Counted from the stretch's first letter, positions 25,468 to 34,570 are shown. The stretch: 52,674 nucleotides of DNA from Bacteroides sp. CAG:530 (GCA_000434735.1 FR881201.1:1-52674); one strand, 5' to 3'. Translations and numbers: made by a program. Notes: generated by a model not told the origin, from the sequence alone.

Positions 25468-26748
25468 TCATTTTACACGAGTAAACGTATAGGTTATTCC
25501 GAAGTAATCGGCTTCAAAGCCATAATCCTCGGCAGTCTGAACAAAGAAATCGGTAGGAGTATATTCGTGGAAGTATATAACGATATTGTCATCGTCTATT
25601 TTATCCAATCCTATAAACACGTCTCCCAATTCCTTTTTCGTCTTCGAGAACAATTTGTTTACTTGATGAATCTTGAAATAAGGAATGTCGAATTCATCCC
25701 ATGTAGCAAAATCAAGGAAACCTTTTACTATATGGTCGAACACTATTTCATGTCCTTCCGGATTACAGAAATAGCTGGTTAAATCACCTGTAAGATGATG
25801 AATGATTTTATCTACCCCAGCGTCTGTATGAACAAACTCCAGATAATCATCCGGATTATTATGTTCAGGAAGTGAGTTAGCCCATTCTTCCTCTGGAATA
25901 TCAAGCACAGAAAAAGCATCCTTATTAGTTATGGCCACAGGCTTCCACTTGCCCAGCATATCAGTAAACCTAAGCTGATCGAGTTTCACCGTAAGGCTTG
26001 AGAACGAACCCGGATAATACATTACCGCATCCTCTTCGGGAGTACCCAAATCAAGTATCAGGTTCTTTCCTACATAGTCGGCAGCTCCGTCCTTTATCTT
26101 CACCGTAAACTTAGCCTGACGTGAATTCTGCTTTATAGTGACATAAGTCATGTCGTCTTGAATCTCTACATCGGACGCTACGCTGGCCGTGCTAGCCGAA
26201 TTCACTGTAATAGGAATCTTTATGTCGGTAGGAGCACGATAGCTTTTTCCCGTAGTCTCACCCTGAACCTCTACCCATACGTCTACTTCGCTCATCAATC
26301 GCGAATAAGATGTGGTGAACGAATACATTACGTGTTCCTTGGTTTCCACAGGAATCATCGCCACATTCTTGCTTCCCAATGAGTAACCTTCTGTAGGCGA
26401 TAAAGACAAACGGATTTCACGTCCGGAAGTAAGATTATCCTTTGCCGTAATAGTCATAGTCGCCTTAGTCTCTCCAGCTTTCAAGACAAACTCCTTTTTC
26501 TCTACCGTAAAGTCCTCACCTTCTACGGCTGTGCCTTCTATACCTACAGGTATAACCACGTCATTTTCTGGCGCAACGGTAGCCCGAAGTTCAACATCCA
26601 GACTTCCCATAGCCGGAAGTATATAAATAGACCGGCTGAATGATATTTGCGCCCCGTCAGCATTGTCGTCATCCTTACACGACGTTGCTACAATCAGCAG
26701 CAATGACGCGAGAATGAAGCATATCTTATTTTTTATATACGATTTCAT
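25468..26748 (-). CDS. Surface lipoprotein of a SusCD operon, unknown ligand
   Basis: The 426-residue product has a lipoprotein signal (IVATSCKDDDN, Cys24). The Lys-Asp-Asp-Asp after the Cys is the Bacteroidetes signal for export to the cell surface. The N-terminal ~100 residues form a Calx-beta-like beta-sandwich (VPVGIEGTAVEGEDFTVEKK style spacing, KATMTITAKDN). A second beta region is at about 130-245, and a unique C-terminal domain (about 250-426) has no motif I recognise. It is the last gene of a four-gene operon after SusC, SusD and a tiny lipoprotein. By position it should bind or pre-process the imported substrate at the cell surface. Confidence 0.8.
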   Translation of the reverse strand: MKSYIKNKICFILASLLLIVATSCKDDDNADGAQISFSRSIYILPAMGSLDVELRATVAPENDVVIPVGIEGTAVEGEDFTVEKKEFVLKAGETKATMTITAKDNLTSGREIRLSLSPTEGYSLGSKNVAMIPVETKEHVMYSFTTSYSRLMSEVDVWVEVQGETTGKSYRAPTDIKIPITVNSASTASVASDVEIQDDMTYVTIKQNSRQAKFTVKIKDGAADYVGKNLILDLGTPEEDAVMYYPGSFSSLTVKLDQLRFTDMLGKWKPVAITNKDAFSVLDIPEEEWANSLPEHNNPDDYLEFVHTDAGVDKIIHHLTGDLTSYFCNPEGHEIVFDHIVKGFLDFATWDEFDIPYFKIHQVNKLFSKTKKELGDVFIGLDKIDDDNIVIYFHEYTPTDFFVQTAEDYGFEADYFGITYTFTRVK

Positions 26749-26759
26749 AAGCTTTTGTT

Positions 26760-26966
26760 TTATTGATTTATGGCTGAATTATATTCGTCCCATGCCTGCT
26801 GTACCTCTTCGCGCTCCTGACTGCTTAATATCGTTCCGGTGGGAAGCAAATATTGGTTTTCAGAATACGACTTTGTCTTTGGTGTGAGTTCCTCCGGACC
26901 GCTACATGAAGTAAACATAGCAGCGGCAAACGCTATACAAGGAACTATTAAGAATATATATCTCAT
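26760..26966 (-). CDS. Very small lipoprotein of the SusCD operon
   Basis: The 68-residue protein has a signal peptide and lipobox (MFTSCSG, Cys21), leaving a mature part of only 48 residues, rich in charged and polar residues (EREEVQQAWDEYN). It sits between SusD (37 bases upstream) and the large lipoprotein (11 bases downstream), so it is clearly part of the operon. From memory, some characterised peptide-type SusCD complexes of B. thetaiotaomicron (the BT2261-2264 group) include additional small lipoproteins. This may be the equivalent, but sequence comparison is needed to establish it. Confidence 0.8.
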   Translation of the reverse strand: MRYIFLIVPCIAFAAAMFTSCSGPEELTPKTKSYSENQYLLPTGTILSSQEREEVQQAWDEYNSAINQ

Positions 26967-27003
26967 AATCTTTTCTTTTTTGTTAAATGAATAAGTTGAT
27001 TCT

Positions 27004-28389
27004 TTATTCTATGTATCCTGGATTCTGAACAACCAATCCTGGGAACAAGTCGATATCGTTTTTAGGAAGAGCGAAAGTATAAAGGTACTTTGCCGTAGTG
27101 TATTTCTTTCCGTTAGCGGCAACCCAGAACTCGGGGCTTCCGTTACGCTTCAGCTCAAACCAACGGTTTCCTTCGGCAAACAGTTCCATACGTTTTTCGC
27201 ACAATATTGCCGACATCAATTTGCTAAGCGGCTGTCCGGTTGCATCTACAGTAATGTGTTGCTGATAAACTTCGGGCAGATTGTCTTTAGTATAAGCAAC
27301 GAAATCTTTAGTGATTCGTTTTTCACGAAGCTTATTCAAGTAAGTTAACGCATCATCCACCTGATTTAAATGAGCATAGCATTCGGCAATAATCAGGCAA
27401 AGTTCCTCACTACGGAATTTAGATGTAACCACCTTTGCAACGGTACGCTTAGAGTTAAAAGCTACAGCTGCACGAACATCGTTTGCCGAAGAAGCAAACA
27501 GTTTTGCGGTATTGCCCGAAACAGGACGAGTCTTGATATCGGCCTGAGCAGAAACATAGTTAGATGTTCCTATGTCATCGTCTTCGGTGTATGCCGCTAC
27601 TATTACATCCTGACCCTTAACGAACTTCTGGTTTATCACATCAGCATATTGTGAAGCATCCAGCATAGGATATGTTTCCAATAAAGGGGTAGCATAGTCG
27701 ATAGCCGACTGCCATTGCTGAGTCCATAAATAGAATCTTGCCATGTAAGCTTTTACCACATCGGCAGTAATTATATAATCCTTATCGGTTACGTTATAAC
27801 TCAATGCGGTCTTAAAGCCCTTCTCTATAAAATCGGCTGTAGCCTGCAAGTCAGAACGGGCAGGCTTGGCTTCCATATCGAATTCGTCTACTAGCGGAAG
27901 TCCCATTGTGGTCTGTGCGGCAGCAGCGGAATATGCGTCACAGAAACGCACCATAAGGTTATAATAGCAAATGCTACGTATTCCCCATGCTGTACCCAAC
28001 AGTTTCTTGGCCAAATCGGAAGTCTTATCGTCCATGTTTCCTATTATCATGTTACAGTCTTTAATAACAGAATACAGCGCAGTGTAATCCGACGGATTCT
28101 TATTGATATCCACTCCTACATAAGCCGGCGTATAGCTTGAAGTGGAGCTAGCCAATGTAGCGTCAAGATCTTCGGCATACATCTCTAATGTCTTCACCTT
28201 ATCGGGATTTGGAATAATGACATCGTCAGTACCCTTCTCTATTTGATTCAACCAATAGTGTATTATGGTAGAATAGTCTTCTGCCGTTTCGGGAATGATT
28301 TTCCCTTTCGGCTTCACATCCAAATAATCTTTGCAGGACGTAAACAACAGTAAAAAACATCCAAGCAAAACAGATATTGTTGTTCTCAT
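27004..28389 (-). CDS. SusD-like (RagB) outer-membrane substrate-binding lipoprotein
   Basis: The 461-residue lipoprotein (lipobox FTSCKDYLDVKPKG) has typical SusD features. The N-terminus reads DYLDVKPKGKIIPETAEDY. Helical TPR-like segments follow (ACYNLMVRFCDAY region, ADVVKAYMARFYLWTQQW). The C-terminal signature is LSKLMSAILCEKRMELFAEGNRWFELKR, and the protein ends in NPGYIE. It acts as the lid of the adjacent SusC channel. At 461 residues it is shorter than many glycan SusD proteins (500-600), in line with RagB-like peptide-type members. It starts 19 bases after the SusC stop. Confidence 0.95.
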   Translation of the reverse strand: MRTTISVLLGCFLLLFTSCKDYLDVKPKGKIIPETAEDYSTIIHYWLNQIEKGTDDVIIPNPDKVKTLEMYAEDLDATLASSTSSYTPAYVGVDINKNPSDYTALYSVIKDCNMIIGNMDDKTSDLAKKLLGTAWGIRSICYYNLMVRFCDAYSAAAAQTTMGLPLVDEFDMEAKPARSDLQATADFIEKGFKTALSYNVTDKDYIITADVVKAYMARFYLWTQQWQSAIDYATPLLETYPMLDASQYADVINQKFVKGQDVIVAAYTEDDDIGTSNYVSAQADIKTRPVSGNTAKLFASSANDVRAAVAFNSKRTVAKVVTSKFRSEELCLIIAECYAHLNQVDDALTYLNKLREKRITKDFVAYTKDNLPEVYQQHITVDATGQPLSKLMSAILCEKRMELFAEGNRWFELKRNGSPEFWVAANGKKYTTAKYLYTFALPKNDIDLFPGLVVQNPGYIE

Positions 28390-28408
28390 ATTAATTTCAT
28401 TTTTATCG

Positions 28409-31400
28409 TTAGAAACCTACATTAACACTAAACATTACCGAGCGGCTCACAGGATAAGTAGCTCCAGGAGTTTCCGGATCCATTCCCTTATAGCCGGTAA
28501 ACGTGAAGAAGTTATTCAACGCCAATGAGAAATCTACATTCGATATAGCAGAGCTGGCCAATAGCGACTTAGGCAATGTATATCCTAAAATGATACTCTT
28601 GATACGTACATACGATAGATTTGTAAGGTATGCGCCACGAGTGATTTCCGGATCTGTAGGGTTATAATAACTGAATCCGTAAGACTGTCCGTAAGGATTC
28701 CATACTCTAGGATAAGTTCCACTTGTATTGGTAGTTGTCCAACGGTTGGCTGCTTCTTTAGGTACATTAAGATGCTGGGCGAATAAGTCGTTCTGATAAA
28801 CTTGCGTTGTTTCGTTTATCGTTCCGCTTACACTTGAGTATGATACAGGCGGCTTAATGTATTCAAAAGCTTTGGCACCTGCAGCAAATACTCCATTTAC
28901 ACTCAATCTAACTTTCTTGTATTCTGCCGTAAGATTAAAGCCACCTGTTACAGGAGCTTCGTTCGTACCCAGATAATAACGATAGTTGTTCGACTTGTTC
29001 AGGTCGGTAGCCTTGTTAATCTCAGCATCCGGACGGAGAGTAAATGTGTAAAGTCCGGTTTCAGGGTCAATGCCTTCCAGTTTTCCGCTATAGATAGCTC
29101 CAATAGGATAGCCTTCCCACAAATTGCCTAACGACATGGAGTTATCGGGCGACTGATACTTTGTGACCTTATTCATATTATAAGCCACATTAGCCGAAAG
29201 GCTTAATTCAAAGTCTTTAGTCTTCACCGGAATGCCACGTAATGTAGCTTCGATACCTTTATTTACCACATCGGCCGTATTGTACTTCTGCGAGGTAAAT
29301 CCGGTAGTGCTAAGTACACGCACGTTGGTCACCACATCCATACTCTTACGATAGTATCCTTCGATAATACCACCCAAACGCTGATTGAACATGGCGAACT
29401 CTAAAGCCGCTTTCATATCTTTAGTTTTCTCCCAACGCAAGTTCGGGTTGGGCGGACTTACTACTTTTCCTATATGGAACACATTATTATTTACGTTACG
29501 ATAATCATCGTAATAAGTAATGATCATTTGCGGACTTACAGAGCGGTTTATGTTTCCCGTAAAACCAGTAGCGAAACGCAGTGTCAATTGGTCTACCACC
29601 TTTCTAAGCGGTTCCATAAAACTTTCTTCGCTGATATTCCAAGCGGCACCAGCCGACCAGTTAGGATTAAACTGCTTGTCGCTACCAAAGTTAGAACTTC
29701 CGTCGGTTCTGAATGAAGCGTTCAATACATAACGGTTCTGAAAGAGATAATCGGCCGAAGCATAGAACGAAGCGAAGCGTTGCTCAGACCAAGTATCACC
29801 GTTAGAAGCGTCAATAGCCGCCAGATATGCTTTCAGCTTTTCATAACCTACTCCTGTAGGATCGTTAGGCAACGGGGTTATGGTATTGCCGGTAACATAA
29901 TCATAACCATATCTTTTGCTGTATAAGCTATTAGACTTACTTCCTCTCAATTCGGCACCTGCCAGAATGTTTATGCTATGATCTGTACCAATCTTTCCGT
30001 CGTAAACAAAATGTCCACGTACTGTATAGCTGTCATTATCGGTATTTCTCTCCAAGATTGAGGCATATTCTTTATTGCTCTGTGAATCTACAGACAGACG
30101 ATTATCGAGCGCCGCCTTCGTTCCGTTGCCGTAAATGTCTTTCACACGGTTAGTAGCAAAAGTATACGATGCTTGTCCGTTAAAGCTTAACGGTCCCCAG
30201 ATATTATAATTAATGCCTGCCTTTACAAACACATTGGTATTTTTTGTGCGCGATGATGTTTCGTTCATCTCACGCAGTATGTTGAATCCTGAATCCGGAA
30301 TCACCTTCTGATTATCTCGCTTGTTATTATATTCTCCTAAAGCGAAACGGGTTTCATCGGCACGATAACTGCCGTCTTCATTATAAGGACTTTCATAAGG
30401 ATTGGCGAAATAAGCATATTCAAACGGGTCGATACTATTCAGTGCCGGCGATTTTGAATTCTGATAAGACATCATCGCCTTAAAATCGAGAGTGATTTTT
30501 TTGTTGGGCTGCATAGTCAAGTTGCTTGTAATGTTATAACGGTCATAATCATTACGTTTCAGCAAACCGGCATTACGCGTATAGGCGATAGAAGTATAAT
30601 AGGTGTATCGTTCGCCACCACCACTTATAGAAAGCGTGTGACTAGTTGAAACGCCATTGCGGAATAATTCTTTATACCAATCGGTATTTACCCCTGCCAG
30701 CTGGTTAAGGTATTCATCTTGCTGCTGAGAAGTCCAACCTTCAAACCGGCCTTTACCGGAGCGAACCATACCGACTATACCCACCACCGGATAGTTTGTC
30801 TTGCCTGCCGCAAAGTCACTGGCAGAGAACTCATCCCATAATCCTTGTTCATAAGCAATCTTTTCGGACGAGTTCATCAAAGAATAGCTGTGCTGCGGAG
30901 CCAATGTCATCGACACATTGCCAGAGTAATTGATACGAGCCTTACCTTGTTTTCCTTTTTTAGTAGTAACCACGATAACGCCACCAGCCGCACGCGAACC
31001 GTAAATAGCGGTTGCCGAAGCGTCTTTCAGCACTGTAATGCTCTCTATATCGTTAGGGTTTATGCCTGCTACTCCATTAAGGAACAGGTTATCGAACGAG
31101 CCTGATTTGATTTCAGAACTACTTGGCATATCTACAGAGCTACCCTGAATGGGCACTCCATCGATAACCCATAGAGGCTCTCCATCGCCAGTCAACGTGT
31201 TTGTACCACGGATGCGAATCTTCTGGGTAGTACCAGGCTGACCCGAAGTGGCCGATACCGCTACACCCGCCAATTTACCTTGCATCAATGCATCGATTGT
31301 AGGAGCTGGCTGGTCTTTCAACTGATCTGCCTTTATGATACCTACAGAACCTGTCAGCTTTTTATAAGTTGTCTGAGCGTATCCTGTAACAACCACTTGG

Positions 31401-31723
31401 TCTAACTCACTAGCCGACTCATCCATCACAATTCTGATAGGGAATTTAGTATTATCTTTCAGCAAGTAAGTTGTATTATTCATTCCGACGTAAGAAAACA
31501 GAAGCGTCTTGCCTTGTCCCGTCTTCTGAATAGAGAACTTTCCTTCTACATTAGTCACAGTGCCTATCCGGGTATTATCCTTATAGCGCACAGAAACACC
31601 TACTAAAGGAGCTCCGCTTCGGTCTACAACTACGCCAGAAATAACACTATTCTGTGCATACATACCTAATGGCGTAATAATAGTTAAAAACAGAGCTACC
31701 ACAAAAATTTGAATTTTGCTCAT
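28409..31723 (-). CDS. SusC/RagA-like TonB-dependent outer-membrane transporter
   Basis: The 1104-residue protein has a signal peptide to about residue 23 and a carboxypeptidase-D-like regulatory domain (ISGVVVDRSGAPLVGVSV to about residue 95). A TonB box region (LDQVVVTGYAQ), the plug domain (AGVAVSATSGQPGTTQKIRIRG, ASATAIYGSRAAGGVIVVTTKKG) and a 22-strand-type barrel follow, ending in aromatic FSVNVGF. It imports the operon's substrate using TonB energy. The first gene of the operon, it has its own promoter at 31753-31760. The lack of nearby glycoside hydrolases and the presence of two metalloprotease-family genes on the convergent strand favour peptides as substrate; this is inferred. Confidence 0.95.
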   Translation of the reverse strand: MSKIQIFVVALFLTIITPLGMYAQNSVISGVVVDRSGAPLVGVSVRYKDNTRIGTVTNVEGKFSIQKTGQGKTLLFSYVGMNNTTYLLKDNTKFPIRIVMDESASELDQVVVTGYAQTTYKKLTGSVGIIKADQLKDQPAPTIDALMQGKLAGVAVSATSGQPGTTQKIRIRGTNTLTGDGEPLWVIDGVPIQGSSVDMPSSSEIKSGSFDNLFLNGVAGINPNDIESITVLKDASATAIYGSRAAGGVIVVTTKKGKQGKARINYSGNVSMTLAPQHSYSLMNSSEKIAYEQGLWDEFSASDFAAGKTNYPVVGIVGMVRSGKGRFEGWTSQQQDEYLNQLAGVNTDWYKELFRNGVSTSHTLSISGGGERYTYYTSIAYTRNAGLLKRNDYDRYNITSNLTMQPNKKITLDFKAMMSYQNSKSPALNSIDPFEYAYFANPYESPYNEDGSYRADETRFALGEYNNKRDNQKVIPDSGFNILREMNETSSRTKNTNVFVKAGINYNIWGPLSFNGQASYTFATNRVKDIYGNGTKAALDNRLSVDSQSNKEYASILERNTDNDSYTVRGHFVYDGKIGTDHSINILAGAELRGSKSNSLYSKRYGYDYVTGNTITPLPNDPTGVGYEKLKAYLAAIDASNGDTWSEQRFASFYASADYLFQNRYVLNASFRTDGSSNFGSDKQFNPNWSAGAAWNISEESFMEPLRKVVDQLTLRFATGFTGNINRSVSPQMIITYYDDYRNVNNNVFHIGKVVSPPNPNLRWEKTKDMKAALEFAMFNQRLGGIIEGYYRKSMDVVTNVRVLSTTGFTSQKYNTADVVNKGIEATLRGIPVKTKDFELSLSANVAYNMNKVTKYQSPDNSMSLGNLWEGYPIGAIYSGKLEGIDPETGLYTFTLRPDAEINKATDLNKSNNYRYYLGTNEAPVTGGFNLTAEYKKVRLSVNGVFAAGAKAFEYIKPPVSYSSVSGTINETTQVYQNDLFAQHLNVPKEAANRWTTTNTSGTYPRVWNPYGQSYGFSYYNPTDPEITRGAYLTNLSYVRIKSIILGYTLPKSLLASSAISNVDFSLALNNFFTFTGYKGMDPETPGATYPVSRSVMFSVNVGF

Positions 31724-31752
31724 ATTAACTCAGTTTTGGTTGCATTTTTCTG

Positions 31753-31760
31753 CAAAAATA
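31753..31760 (-). promoter_or_regulatory. -7 promoter box of the SusCD operon
   Basis: TATTTTTG on the minus strand, 29 bases before the SusC start, fits TAnnTTTG. A CTTG at 20 bp spacing (31784-31781) is a partial -33 box. Confidence 0.5.
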
Positions 31761-31884
31761 TGCTAAGCAGTTTTAAAATGCAAGTATTAAGAGATAAACT
31801 ATCAGCAGATAATCAAAAAGAATATTATTAAAAATGTAAGCGTAATTGATGTATTCTCAGAAAAAATAAAACAATATAAACAAG

Positions 31885-31927
31885 AAAACCTTGCTTTTAG
31901 ACAGAATACATCCAAAAGCAAGGTTTT
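31885..31927 (-). terminator. Terminator of the alcohol dehydrogenase gene
   Basis: A 14-bp stem (AAAACCTTGCTTTT with AAAAGCAAGGTTTT) lies 25 bases after the dehydrogenase stop, with T-rich sequence on both sides. It separates the gene from the SusC promoter. Confidence 0.85.
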
Positions 31928-31951
31928 TTATTGTGTTAATTATAATCAGTC

Positions 31952-33124
31952 TTACTTATAAGCCTGCTGATAAATAGAAAGCACTTCTTCGTCGAGCAGC
32001 GGACGAGGGTCGAGCGTGAACAAGCCACCCATCGTATCGCGTGCGTTCTGCACCATCTTAGGCAGGTCGTCAGTCTTTATGCCGTAATCGCTTAACATGA
32101 TATTGTCTACATGGCATTCTTTCTTCATGCGCTCTAATGCATCTATAAAGTCGCTGGGGCGATTGCTCTTCTGCTGAGTCATCACCTCTGCCATCTTCAT
32201 GTAGCGTTTCATGCAGTCGTTTCTGAACGTTTCGAAATAAGGAACGCTGATGGCAATCAATCCTGCTCCGTGAGGCAGTTGCGGATAGTAAGCACTCATG
32301 GCATGTTCCATAGAATGCTCAGAAATGCAACTTGAAGTAGACTCTACCAAGCCTGCAAGGGTACTTGCCCAAGCTACTTTGGCACGAGCTTTCAGATTCT
32401 TACCGTCGGCTACGGCTACAGGCAAATATTTATACAGCAAGCGTATAGCCTCTAACGCATACAAGTCGCTGATAGGAGTAGCGCAATTGGCTATGAAGCC
32501 TTCGGCAGCGTGGAAGAACGCGTCGAATCCTTGATAAGCGGTAAGATGAGGAGGCAGAGAAAGCATCATCTCAGGGTCTACAATAGAAAGAGCCGGAAAA
32601 GTGAATCGGCATCCGAAGCCGATTTTCTCGTTCTTATCTTCGTTGGTAATCACTGTCCAAGGGTCGGCTTCCGTTCCGGTGCCAGCCGTAGTAGGTATGG
32701 CTACTATTGGTAGAGCTTTCTTCACCAAGTTCCCTTTGCCGCTTCCACCATTTATATAATCCCAATAATCGCCGTCGTTTACCGCCATTACGGCAATTGC
32801 CTTTGCAGAGTCGATAGAACTTCCTCCACCAAGTCCGATAACAAAGTCGCATCCAAGCTCACGGCAGATAGCGGCGGCTTCCATTACATGTCGCTTCACG
32901 GGGTTAGGCAGTATCTTATCGTAAACCACTGCGCTCACGCCGTTTTCGGTAAGAAGAGTCTCCACTTTATCAAGATAGCCATATTTCCTCATCGATGTTC
33001 CGGCAGAAATAACAATCATGGCTTTCTTACCCGGTAATATTTCGGTCGCTAATTTCTTTATTTCACCACATCCGAAAAGTATCCTTGTAGGGATGTGCAA
33101 ACTAAAAACAGGATTTGCATTCAT
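31952..33124 (-). CDS. Iron-containing (group III) alcohol dehydrogenase
   Basis: The 390-residue NAD(P)-dependent dehydrogenase interconverts alcohols and aldehydes. The glycine-rich nucleotide site GLGGGSSIDSAKAIA is at about 97-111, and PTTAGTGTEADPWTVI follows. The metal ligands lie in GFDAFFHAAEGF and EHSMEHAMSAYYPQLPHGAG. Group III members include butanol, propanediol and lactaldehyde reductases; the substrate cannot be told from sequence alone. The Phe-Phe in DAFFHA replaces the more usual Leu/Met-Thr. The gene is monocistronic, with its own promoter and terminator. Confidence 0.92.
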   Translation of the reverse strand: MNANPVFSLHIPTRILFGCGEIKKLATEILPGKKAMIVISAGTSMRKYGYLDKVETLLTENGVSAVVYDKILPNPVKRHVMEAAAICRELGCDFVIGLGGGSSIDSAKAIAVMAVNDGDYWDYINGGSGKGNLVKKALPIVAIPTTAGTGTEADPWTVITNEDKNEKIGFGCRFTFPALSIVDPEMMLSLPPHLTAYQGFDAFFHAAEGFIANCATPISDLYALEAIRLLYKYLPVAVADGKNLKARAKVAWASTLAGLVESTSSCISEHSMEHAMSAYYPQLPHGAGLIAISVPYFETFRNDCMKRYMKMAEVMTQQKSNRPSDFIDALERMKKECHVDNIMLSDYGIKTDDLPKMVQNARDTMGGLFTLDPRPLLDEEVLSIYQQAYK

Positions 33125-33160
33125 ATTCGTGTAGAGTTAAAGTTATTATTTGTGTTACCC

Positions 33161-33168
33161 CAAATATA
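33161..33168 (-). promoter_or_regulatory. Promoter of the alcohol dehydrogenase gene
   Basis: The -7 box TATATTTG on the minus strand is 36 bases before the start. A TGTG (one mismatch to TTTG) sits 19 bp upstream at 33191-33188. Confidence 0.65.
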
Positions 33169-33382
33169 CATATTTAGGCTTCGATAACACAGCGTTTCTA
33201 CTTTTTTAACGGAGACAAATCTTAACGAGTGTAATCTTCTGCATTAGGTGTGTATAATGCTTTTACTAAAATAGTCATAGCACCTATTTCTTATCAACTA
33301 ATTTCTGTCTGTATATCATTTAAATATCGGCTTCAGAGCACATTCTGAGCGTGATAAAAGAAGAATGCGAGTTATAAAAAAA

Positions 33383-33470
33383 CATCGCGATGGTTCAAGC
33401 CAAACATTAAGATGATTCAACTTGATCATTGCGATGATTCGACTTAACCATCGCAATGTTTTCTTCGAGA
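33383..33470. repeat. Imperfect tandem repeat, 22-bp period
   Basis: Units start at 33383, 33405, 33427 and 33449, each opening with CAT[C/T] and sharing [G/A][G/A]ATG[G/A]TTC. A more diverged unit may precede at 33341. The first and last units also form an imperfect inverted repeat (AACATCGCGATGGTT against AACCATCGCAATGTT). Confidence 0.8.
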
Positions 33471-33777
33471 CTTTTAGAATGTGTTCCAATGTCTATCGTT
33501 TTTACTCGGAGACTTGCAAGCAAGTTATACTTAGGCTGTTAAAACCAGCTCGTTTCAGTACGATTAACACAGGCTAGTTTTTAGGCGCAATCTCTATTTA
33601 CATTGGTAATTCAAGACATCCATTTGACGAAAGAGTTAGCCTACCGTACTAATCTATAAAAGAGTAATCCACATTAGCGACTATGGATTTTCAGACAGTT
33701 TTTCACAGAAACATAGCCATTTTTCCTTATTACATCTACTTTTTTCGTGTTTTTCAACACTTTATGCTAAAAAATTA

Positions 33778-33786
33778 CCCCCCCCC
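33778..33786. repeat. Homopolymeric C9 tract
   Basis: Nine consecutive C lie 28 bases upstream of the -7 box at 33815, close to the expected -33 position. This makes it a possible slippage site that could change promoter spacing or context. Confidence 0.7.
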
Positions 33787-33814
33787 GTTTACTTTTTATA
33801 TAATACATATTCAC

Positions 33815-33822
33815 TATCTTTG
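33815..33822 (+). promoter_or_regulatory. -7 promoter box upstream of the small membrane protein
   Basis: TATCTTTG fits TAnnTTTG; transcription would begin near 33830, leaving a leader of about 210 bases. The -33 position has CTTT rather than TTTG. Confidence 0.5.
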
Positions 33823-34040
33823 TGCATCAAGCCAACAACATTATGGCTACCTAATAAAAAAAGCAGAGAACACATTTTACTTTAGCCACCGATTGAGACC
33901 TATAAGAACGCATGTAATATAACATAAACCAAGGCAGCAAAACGAGACGCAAGTTTTTAAGTTAGAAAAACGTCATGATGTTTTGTTAGCTGAAACGAGG
34001 AAACTAAAAAAAGAGAAAACGAGATTAATACTAAATATTT

Positions 34041-34454
34041 ATGGTATTTTACAAAAGCAAATTAGCGAAAATGCTGTTGCCTGATAATAGTAAAGACGAC
34101 TACATCACACTATTTGGCTTCAGCTTTACAAGGAAGGGATACTTTATGAGTATATTGGAAGGTGTAGAAATGCAAATTCATCGCCGCCAATATGCTGAAT
34201 GCTTCGTGCTAGCCGTTATACCCACAATATTGTTATGTATTTTTATTTCGTGCATTTTCATAGCATTACCATTCATTTCATACTACATTCTTTATTGGCT
34301 TGAAATGGCCATATATCATCACTCCGCTTTCGACTATGAAGCTAAAGCCAACTGCATGGAGACAACCTATTTCATAGTTCGCAAAAGATTCGCTTGGATG
34401 AAATGGTACTGCAAGAAAGAACTGCCTAAAATAGACAACGATTGGCTTGAATAA
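34041..34454 (+). CDS. Small membrane protein of unknown function
   Basis: I do not recognise this 137-residue protein. An N-terminal basic and polar segment (FGFSFTRKGYFMSILEGVEM) is followed by one long or two closely spaced membrane helices at about 54-85 (rich in Ile, Leu, Phe and Cys). The cytoplasmic-type C-terminus contains FIVRKRFAWMKWYCKKELP. There is no signal peptide. It stands alone, with a promoter box far upstream and metG 190 bases downstream. The intact frame, sensible start and protein-like composition support a real gene; function is unknown. Confidence 0.65.
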   Translation: MVFYKSKLAKMLLPDNSKDDYITLFGFSFTRKGYFMSILEGVEMQIHRRQYAECFVLAVIPTILLCIFISCIFIALPFISYYILYWLEMAIYHHSAFDYEAKANCMETTYFIVRKRFAWMKWYCKKELPKIDNDWLE

Positions 34455-34570
34455 GCAAACACAAAAAACTACCAATATTATAAAGCTACAGCCAAAGCAG
34501 AATGCCCGATATTAGAGCGTTCTGCTTTTTTCTTTTTCATTCCTGTTAAAGTGCTATTACATAAAATCAT

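Larger units (their letters stand above)
33125..34040. other. Long intergenic region (0.9 kb) without a convincing gene
   Basis: The region contains the alcohol dehydrogenase promoter (33161-33168), a 22-bp period repeat array (33383-33470), a nine-C tract (33778-33786) and a promoter box (33815-33822) facing the small membrane protein gene. A 79-codon frame at 33683-33922 overlaps the C tract and promoter and has no protein-like features, so I do not call it a gene. The ~205-base leader from 33830 to 34040 has no riboswitch that I recognise. Confidence 0.6.

Noticed and set aside
33683..33922. 79-codon frame in the long intergenic region
   Set aside because: It runs across the C9 tract and a promoter box, is rich in Phe, Tyr and His without pattern, and has no recognisable features.
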